Positions 5,824-10,414 of a stretch of DNA of 10,414 nt are shown here, piece after piece. How positions within the stretch are numbered: position 1 is the first letter of the stretch; every line of letters starts with the position of its first letter. The notes beneath the pieces were generated by a model that was given only the letters and a program-made list of their open reading frames with translations, searched no databases and was not told where the DNA came from. The position numbers and the translations under genes are program-made. This DNA is from Halieaceae bacterium UBA4438. Its GTDB lineage: Bacteria; Pseudomonadota; Gammaproteobacteria; Pseudomonadales; Halieaceae. Where the stretch lies: positions 53,422-63,835 of the forward strand of contig DGPO01000104.1 in NCBI GenBank assembly GCA_002390485.1. Direction: 5' to 3'.

Positions 5824-6291
5824 TTACTTAACAACCGTTTGTGAGGTGCCCGCACCGCCTTGTAGGGGCGACCAGTGAGCGGCTTTAATTCGCCATTCAC
5901 CGTCTTCCTTTACAAATGCTTGGGTCACACGCGTACGATAATTCGGCACCGCAGGCAGGCCTTTGGGCTTCATATTGGCCTCTTGATAGTAGTGTGCAAT
6001 TGCGGCTTGACCTTCAACGAGCACCACAACCTCAATGTGTTTTACCGAGCCCGAAAACGCATCGAAGTCTGCGCTATCGCTGTTTCGCGTTAAGCGATTG
6101 AGTAATCCACCGCTTGAGAAAAACTCCATGGATCCTGATTTAGAAATGCGCATCGGATCTTGTGAAAGCTTCTGATTACTGTAGGCAATATTGCTTTTAA
6201 CCACGTCCTGAATTTCTTGTGCGGTGTCAGCCCAAGCGGTCCCGGTCGACGCCATCAGTGCAACTGCGGTGCTACAAAGTAGAGTTCTCAT
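5824..6291 (-). CDS. Exported NTF2-like (SnoaL/DUF4440-type) small protein
   Basis: A 155-residue protein with a clear signal peptide: MRTLLC, a hydrophobic run, then AWA-21 before Asp22, so the mature protein of about 134 residues should be periplasmic. The C-terminal pattern VTQAFVKEDGEWRIKAAHWSPL is the usual last two strands of the NTF2-like cone fold (SnoaL_3/DUF4440 types). Such proteins may be enzymes or ligand binders, and no catalytic residue set can be assigned here. The start ATG 6291 has AGGAG about 6 bases upstream, an excellent ribosome binding site. The COG1237-type MBL gene lies upstream on the same strand, separated by 146 bases with inverted repeats. The family call is supported by length, signal and the C-terminal motif, not by a search. 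Confidence 0.75.
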   Translation of the reverse strand: MRTLLCSTAVALMASTGTAWADTAQEIQDVVKSNIAYSNQKLSQDPMRISKSGSMEFFSSGGLLNRLTRNSDSADFDAFSGSVKHIEVVVLVEGQAAIAHYYQEANMKPKGLPAVPNYRTRVTQAFVKEDGEWRIKAAHWSPLQGGAGTSQTVVK

Positions 6292-6385
6292 TTTGTACTC
6301 CTGGTTCGTTAAAAGACGGTCACAGGCGCTCGGTGCGGCCAGACTGCTTCTTTGGAGTGTAGACCTGTGAGAAGCAAACGCGAGT

Positions 6386-6403
6386 TTAATGTTGCGGCAT
6401 TAA
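6386..6403. repeat. Inverted repeat upstream of the NTF2-like gene
   Basis: TTAATG (6386-6391), a 6-base centre, then CATTAA (6398-6403) form a perfect dyad, about 95 bases before the start of the minus-strand NTF2-like gene. Spacing and symmetry would suit a dimeric regulator, but I see no convincing -35/-10 pair beside it. Confidence 0.3.
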
Positions 6404-6424
6404 CGATCGACGCGCGTGCGACCC

Positions 6425-6440
6425 TAAGCCGAGCGGCTTA
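6425..6440. terminator. Inverted repeat at the stop codon of the MBL gene
   Basis: TAAGCCG (6425-6431) and CGGCTTA (6434-6440) are perfect inverted repeats 2 bases apart; the second arm contains the stop codon of the minus-strand MBL gene. It would make a compact hairpin at the mRNA 3' end. No T-run follows, so terminator function is a guess. Confidence 0.3.
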
Positions 6441-7424
6441 CTCAACAGAGCTTCGAATAATCTTTAGATCTTTAGTGATGACAGAGCCAATAGCCGCGTG
6501 AGAGACGTTAGATCGCGGAATACCCAGTTGAGAAGCGATGGATTCAGCCGCGGCAATACCGGTGCAGTGCCCGCCCATCATGAGTTCAAGACCCGAGTCT
6601 TGGAGCCAATTTGCTGTCTGATTAATGACGTTACTGCTCGCGCGCCACAGGTGGAAGCCCCCTACGATTGAGTACACCGGGGCGTCTATGACCTTCTGAA
6701 GCGCCTTGCCCGTGTTAATAAGACCCGAGTGTCCACAGCCGGAAGTCATGAGCCAACCTTTTTCAGTCAAATACCCCAGCGACTGATCGTCCTTAATCGT
6801 ATCGGGCAGTAGGCCTTCGTCGGTCTCTATAAACAGCCCCTTGGGACCGTTGTAGGATTCAACCAGTCTAGGAACAGGGCCCGTCAACCACAGTGCGGGG
6901 GCTATCTCGGTGGGGCCGTCGACTTCAATGAAGCGGATGCCACGCTTCTCCGCCTCGGTCTTAAAGACCGTCGCGGAGGCAAAGAGCCCCGGGCCCACTT
7001 GTTCACCTTCGCGGGTCAGTCGCTGATCAAAAAAGCCGCGTGCAATGTAAACCTCGGACAACGCCTTGGGATTAATTTTGCCAAAGTAGTCTCTAAGCAC
7101 CAGTAAGCCGCCGGTGTGATCACTGTGGAAGTGACTCAAAACGACTTTTTCCGTATTCGATAGATCAACCCCGAGGTGCTGAACATTGTGCAGCACTGTG
7201 TCGCTCTTAAAGCCCGTATCAAAAAGCACTGAGTCTTTTTCACCCTCAAAAAAAGCTGAGAAGCTCCACTCACCCAGACCGCCGTAGTCAGAAATGTTAG
7301 TGGCGAGAACGGTGATTTTGTAAGGATTTGCCAGAGCGGCGCTCGAGAAAATGAGTACCAGCAAAGTGCCAGCACATCGCGTCAATAGAGGGCTAAAAAA
7401 GCGGGCTTTGGTGAGATATTTCAT
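6438..7424 (-). CDS. Exported MBL-fold hydrolase, COG1237-like
   Basis: A 328-residue protein with a signal peptide (residues 1-32, ending ALA before Asn33), so probably periplasmic. The metal site SHFHSDHTGG gives His98, His100, Asp102 and His103, the standard HxHxDH motif. Later GCGHSGLIN, VGGFHLW and MGGHCTG supply further His residues in the pattern of the COG1237 branch, named after a dihydropterin / beta-ribofuranosylaminobenzene phosphate synthase-like activity. Most members have no proven substrate and the name should not be taken literally. I chose ATG 7424 because MKYLTKARFF is a normal signal-peptide start; GAGG lies 12 bases upstream, a little far. A GTG at 7448 in frame would add eight residues and cannot be excluded. 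It sits between two exported NTF2-like genes on the same strand, 125 bases after the upstream one. Confidence 0.85.
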   Translation of the reverse strand: MKYLTKARFFSPLLTRCAGTLLVLIFSSAALANPYKITVLATNISDYGGLGEWSFSAFFEGEKDSVLFDTGFKSDTVLHNVQHLGVDLSNTEKVVLSHFHSDHTGGLLVLRDYFGKINPKALSEVYIARGFFDQRLTREGEQVGPGLFASATVFKTEAEKRGIRFIEVDGPTEIAPALWLTGPVPRLVESYNGPKGLFIETDEGLLPDTIKDDQSLGYLTEKGWLMTSGCGHSGLINTGKALQKVIDAPVYSIVGGFHLWRASSNVINQTANWLQDSGLELMMGGHCTGIAAAESIASQLGIPRSNVSHAAIGSVITKDLKIIRSSVE

Positions 7425-7461
7425 GGCGATATCGGACCTCTTTATCACGCCTTACTGTTTG

Positions 7462-7480
7462 TCGCAGTATTGTGCTGCGA
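7462..7480. repeat. Inverted repeat upstream of the MBL gene
   Basis: TCGCAG (7462-7467) and CTGCGA (7475-7480) flank a 7-base centre, TATTGTG. It lies 37 bases before the chosen start of the minus-strand MBL gene, in the gap after the NTF2-like gene. It may be an operator or a hairpin at the end of the upstream transcript. Confidence 0.3.
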
Positions 7481-7549
7481 TGGGCGCCTTGTGGTGGTTC
7501 ATTGACTATGACTGATCAGAGACACCGGCCAGTCTGTTCGGACGTCTCG

Positions 7550-8065
7550 CTACTCAACGGGCACAGGTTCTGCAATCAGCTGTTGCTTACGGTATACATT
7601 TTCAGACTGCAAAAACTTTAATTTCAACTGTCCCTCTTCGCGCACAAAAAAGGCGCTCTCAAGCCAGAAATTGTCTTGTTGTGTCAGTTGGGCGCTTTGG
7701 TTTAAGTCGGGATAAACGAACACACCCGTGTTGTGGTAGTGGATGTGTGCGGCGTTTTCATCGGCCCAGACGCTGTGATTGCTCAGCTGCCACTGCGTTG
7801 ATACCCACTCGCTGTAATTGGCTGATTCAAGAAAGCGTTTAAACTCGTCTAAGGTAAACTCCTGCCCCATTTCAAAGATCACAAAGTCATCGGTCACCAC
7901 CTTTTCAAGTGAGCCGTCACCATATCGGTCAACACCTAACGCATCGAAAAATGAGCGCAATGCGTCAATCGCCTCTTGCGAACGTTCCTCTGCGGCGATT
8001 GGCGTGGCGATTAATATCCAAGACAAAAATACAGTTGTTGAGAAACGAGTGATTGACTGAAACAT
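7550..8065 (-). CDS. Second exported NTF2-like small protein
   Basis: A 171-residue protein with a signal peptide (MFQSITRF, hydrophobic core, then PIAA-25 before Glu26). The mature part starts with a helix-like stretch, EAIDALRSFFDALG, followed by VVTDDFVIFEMGQEF, HIHYHNTGVFVYP and FFVREEGQLKLKFLQSENVYR. That order (helix, acidic strand, alternating strands) is typical of SnoaL/DUF4440-type NTF2-like folds, but similarity to the other copy (5824-6291) is not obvious at residue level, so they are probably not recent duplicates. I chose ATG 8065, which has AAGGA 7 bases upstream; a TTG at 8086 in frame has no support. It is the first of three minus-strand exported genes and is divergent from the cyclase-family gene. 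No catalytic role can be assigned. Confidence 0.7.
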   Translation of the reverse strand: MFQSITRFSTTVFLSWILIATPIAAEERSQEAIDALRSFFDALGVDRYGDGSLEKVVTDDFVIFEMGQEFTLDEFKRFLESANYSEWVSTQWQLSNHSVWADENAAHIHYHNTGVFVYPDLNQSAQLTQQDNFWLESAFFVREEGQLKLKFLQSENVYRKQQLIAEPVPVE

Positions 8066-8150
8066 GTCACGGTCCTTGAAAATCAATGCGGTGCCTGAGC
8101 GCTTGGCGGTCTACCCTCAACACTAGTAGGCGTAAGAGCCCATGTCTAAC

Positions 8151-8169
8151 CGATTTTTTCGAAAAATCG
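8151..8169. promoter_or_regulatory. Inverted repeat in the divergent control region (operator-like)
   Basis: CGATTTTT (8151-8158) and AAAAATCG (8162-8169) flank TCG. It lies in the 190-base gap between two divergent exported genes, 85 bases from one start and 86 from the other. A -10-like TATAAA is at 8194-8199 for the plus gene but lacks a good -35. The central, roughly equidistant position suggests a shared regulator site. Confidence 0.4.
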
Positions 8170-8255
8170 ACGATCAATAATTCCTTCTGCCGCTATAAAA
8201 GCACGTGGTATACAGACAGGTGTTAACCCTAGTTTAAGAGTCAGAGGAGGTTGAG

Positions 8256-9275
8256 ATGAGGCTTTTACGACAATTTACCGCTGCGATGTGTGTATTCGCG
8301 GTGACCTCGATAAGTGCGATTGCACAAGACTTACCGGCGCTGTCGACTGATGTCCCGAAAATGACGACCCAGCAGTTTGATGCGCTTCTACAGACGCTCA
8401 AGCGCTGGGGCGAGTTTGGCGCAGAAGATCAGGTGGGTGCGATTAACCTGATCACTGCCGCAAAGCGCGTCCAAGCAGCGAAAGAGGTGAAATCCGGAGT
8501 ATCGGTTAGCCTTGCTAATCCTATTAGTAAGACAGCGACCGGTGATTTTATCGTCCCTCTTGAACACCAAACCTTTGTGTTCCCCCCGCTCGCAGGGCCG
8601 GACAGTCCAGAGATGGCGGCGGGTGACGTCTTTACCATTAACTATCATGGCGCGTTGCACAGCCACATGGACGGTGTTGCGCACTTCGGTTGGAACGGAC
8701 AGCTTTACAACGGCTTTCCTTTTGAGCCGACAGACACTGGGTTTCCCCACGTGGGGCTTGAGCACATTGCAAAAAAAGGAATATTTACACGCGGCGTCTT
8801 AGTGGATCTTCCCGCACTGTATGGAATCGCTGCTTTAGATCCCGGCACGGTCATTACCATTGATCATTTGAATGCATGGGAAAAGGCAACGGGTGTGACG
8901 GTATCGGCGGGTGATGTTGTACTGGTTAGGACTGGGCGCTGGACTCTCGCGGAAAAAATGGGCGGATTTAATCCACTTGAAAAGACCGCGGGCCTTCACG
9001 CCTCTACCGGTGCTTGGCTGAAGCAGCGTGGTGTGGCTGCAATTGGTTGTGACGCAATAAGCGACGTAGTTCCGGGGGGCGTAGACGGGGTATTCAATCC
9101 CGTTCATGTCATTACCAACTACGCACTCGGCATGCCCCTCTTCGACCACTTACAGTTGGATGAATTAGCGACGATCGCACAGAGCAAAGGTCGCCATACA
9201 TTTCTGTTCACCGCGAATCCGCTTCACATCGAGGGCGCAACGGGTTCCCCACTAAGTCCAGTGGCTGTATTTTGA
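8256..9275 (+). CDS. Exported cyclase-family hydrolase (kynurenine formamidase / isatin hydrolase-like)
   Basis: A 339-residue member of the cyclase family (PF04199), metal-dependent hydrolases that open amide or ester bonds, such as kynurenine formamidase and isatin hydrolase. A signal peptide is clear (MRLLRQF, hydrophobic core, AIA-23 before Gln24), so it should act in the periplasm, unlike cytoplasmic kynurenine formamidase. The metal-site pattern is YHGALHSHMDGVAHF: His131, His137, Asp139 and His143 align with the family's HxDxPxH signature, although the usual Thr and Pro are replaced by Ser136 and Val141. NGQLYNGFP follows, as in the longer (about 330-residue) bacterial subgroup. Near the C-terminus, FTANPLHIEGATGSPLSPVAVF is the usual closing block. 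The start ATG 8256 has AGAGGAGG 5 bases upstream, the strongest ribosome binding site in the window. The TPR gene follows after 32 bases, probably in one operon. Substrate unknown. Confidence 0.88.
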   Translation: MRLLRQFTAAMCVFAVTSISAIAQDLPALSTDVPKMTTQQFDALLQTLKRWGEFGAEDQVGAINLITAAKRVQAAKEVKSGVSVSLANPISKTATGDFIVPLEHQTFVFPPLAGPDSPEMAAGDVFTINYHGALHSHMDGVAHFGWNGQLYNGFPFEPTDTGFPHVGLEHIAKKGIFTRGVLVDLPALYGIAALDPGTVITIDHLNAWEKATGVTVSAGDVVLVRTGRWTLAEKMGGFNPLEKTAGLHASTGAWLKQRGVAAIGCDAISDVVPGGVDGVFNPVHVITNYALGMPLFDHLQLDELATIAQSKGRHTFLFTANPLHIEGATGSPLSPVAVF

Positions 9276-9307
9276 TCAAGTCAGCATTGGGTTTTGGAGC
9301 ACCTCAT

Positions 9308-10414
9308 ATGATGGTTCTATTAACAAGGTTGGGCTTGGTTTTGGTGTTGGCATTGAGTCCGGCTTTAACCGCGCACGCCGACGCGAGTGATACCCGCGCC
9401 GTAATGGTGCCTGAGTCCGGCACTTACTCGCGTACAATTTCGACTCAGAGTCCCGACGCGCAGAAATTTTTTGATCAGGGTCTGCGTCTAGCTTGGGGCT
9501 TTTACTTTCCCGAGTCGATCGCGTCCTACCAGCAGGCGTCACTGTTTGATCCTGACCATCCGATGCCGTATTGGGGTATTGCACATGCGGCGGGTCCAAA
9601 TCCGAACTCGCGTTATGCACAAATGCCCGACGACCCTCAGGGTGCGGGTTTGGCCGCGATTGAGGCGGCATTGGCACGGATTGATCGCGCAACACCAATG
9701 GAGGCGGCGTTAATTCGTGCGCTCTACGTATTTTATGACGCGGTCAGTATTTCTGACCCGGGTGAGCGAGATCGTGCATACCTCGCCCAGATGCGTGCGC
9801 TGAATAAAAAGTACCCCGACGACCCAGACGTCTCAGCGCTTTACGCGGGCAGCTTTATGTCGATTAGGCGCTGGGATTATTGGGACAAGCGCGGTCAGGC
9901 GAAGGGTGAAACGCTGGCGGTGGCCGAGGCGTTAGAGCATGTGATCCGTAAAGGCGGAGTGCATCCGGGTGTTTACCATCTTCACATTCACCTCATTGAA
10001 GCCTCGCTTGAACCGGAGCGCGCCATGATTTCAGCGGACGCGCTCGAGGCAACACTCCCCATTGGTGGACATGTGGTCCACATGCCGGCACACATTTTTG
10101 TCCGCGTCGGTGACTACCAGAGAGCCATCGATAACAACCTCAGATCATTGGCCGTAGATAAGCGTTTTGCTGAGCACTGGGGGGAGCTGCCGTTACCCAC
10201 CATTGGCACTTATCCGTTATCGCACAAAATTCACGCCGGGCATGCGCTGGACTTTGTGCGTTACGCAGCAACGATGCAGGGCAGTTCTGAACTGGCCATC
10301 AGGTCGGCCAAGCAGATGGCGGCAGCGATGAAGTTGCACGGAACCCCCATGGGCCGGATGCAGAAGCGCCTTGCTGCACCGTGGGTAACGCTAAAAATAT
10401 TTGGACAGTGGGAT
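9308..10414 (+). CDS. Exported TPR-repeat protein, 5' part (runs off the right edge)
   Basis: The frame is open from ATG 9308 to the window edge (369 codons), with GGAG 8 bases before the ATG. A second ATG follows directly at 9311. A signal peptide ends near AHA-24 before Asp25. A TPR-like unit covers about residues 52-95 (AQKFFDQGLRLAWGF, then ESIASYQQASLFDP), followed by MPYWGIAHAAGPNPN, a pattern I recognise from a widespread family of exported TPR proteins. Further on are YHLHIHLIEAS (His224, 226, 228) and HVVHMPAHIFVRVGDYQRAI (His255, 258, 262), strongly His-rich and apparently conserved in the family (from memory). This could mean metal binding, but no known enzyme motif fits. Probably cotranscribed with the cyclase-family gene, so a joint periplasmic role is likely but unknown. 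Confidence 0.8.
   Translation, partial: MMVLLTRLGLVLVLALSPALTAHADASDTRAVMVPESGTYSRTISTQSPDAQKFFDQGLRLAWGFYFPESIASYQQASLFDPDHPMPYWGIAHAAGPNPNSRYAQMPDDPQGAGLAAIEAALARIDRATPMEAALIRALYVFYDAVSISDPGERDRAYLAQMRALNKKYPDDPDVSALYAGSFMSIRRWDYWDKRGQAKGETLAVAEALEHVIRKGGVHPGVYHLHIHLIEASLEPERAMISADALEATLPIGGHVVHMPAHIFVRVGDYQRAIDNNLRSLAVDKRFAEHWGELPLPTIGTYPLSHKIHAGHALDFVRYAATMQGSSELAIRSAKQMAAAMKLHGTPMGRMQKRLAAPWVTLKIFGQWD

Noticed and set aside
8388..8765. A 125-codon minus-strand open frame inside the cyclase-family gene.
   Set aside because: It is antisense to conserved family sequence, including the metal-site motif, with no supporting start signal.
9276..9698. A 140-codon minus-strand open frame opposite the TPR gene.
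   Set aside because: The plus-strand frame has a signal peptide, ribosome binding site and family motifs through this stretch; the minus frame has low-complexity Pro/Arg/Ser composition.

Overview
The window looks like chromosome of a marine gammaproteobacterium. This is inferred from gene content and protein style (UGSC-type selenoprotein, YdhF-like aldo/keto reductase, several small exported NTF2-like proteins); an OM60/NOR5-like (Halieaceae) relative is possible but is not proven by the sequence. I see no rRNA, tRNA, CRISPR array, insertion sequence or prophage gene. Coding density is high and the gene style is uniform.

Layout. (1) 1-329, minus: the N-terminal part of a lipoprotein of the metallo-beta-lactamase (MBL) hydrolase superfamily, running off the left edge. 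(2) 422-1582, plus: a complete galactokinase. (3) 1629-3225, minus: a two-gene operon. The first gene is a UGSC-family selenoprotein with an in-frame UGA at 2938-2940. The second, overlapping it by 8 bases, encodes a larger conserved protein that I take to be its partner. Neither has an assigned reaction. A good sigma70-type promoter (-35 at 3274-3279, -10 at 3250-3255) and a long palindrome (3227-3250) sit directly in front of the operon. (4) 3358-4248, plus: an aldo/keto reductase divergent from the selenoprotein operon and sharing its 132-base control region. (5) 4304-5635, minus: a DUF2236 / latex-clearing-protein-like haem oxygenase. (6) 5636-5823: a non-coding gap holding a very strong hairpin and a perfect 14-base palindrome. 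(7) 5824-8065, minus: an exported NTF2-like protein, an exported COG1237-type MBL protein and a second exported NTF2-like protein. (8) 8256 to the right edge, plus: an exported cyclase-family (kynurenine formamidase-like) hydrolase followed 32 bases later by an exported TPR protein that runs off the window.

How the parts may fit. The selenoprotein, its partner and the divergent reductase look like a small redox module under one control region (inference). Genes from 5824 onward all encode proteins with signal peptides, so the right half is a block of envelope or periplasmic functions: a cyclic amide/ester-type hydrolase, an MBL hydrolase, two small cone-shaped-fold proteins and a TPR protein. 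Their substrate cannot be read from the sequence. The most notable item is the UGSC selenoprotein operon: an automatic caller would break it into two fragments at the UGA and lose the gene.
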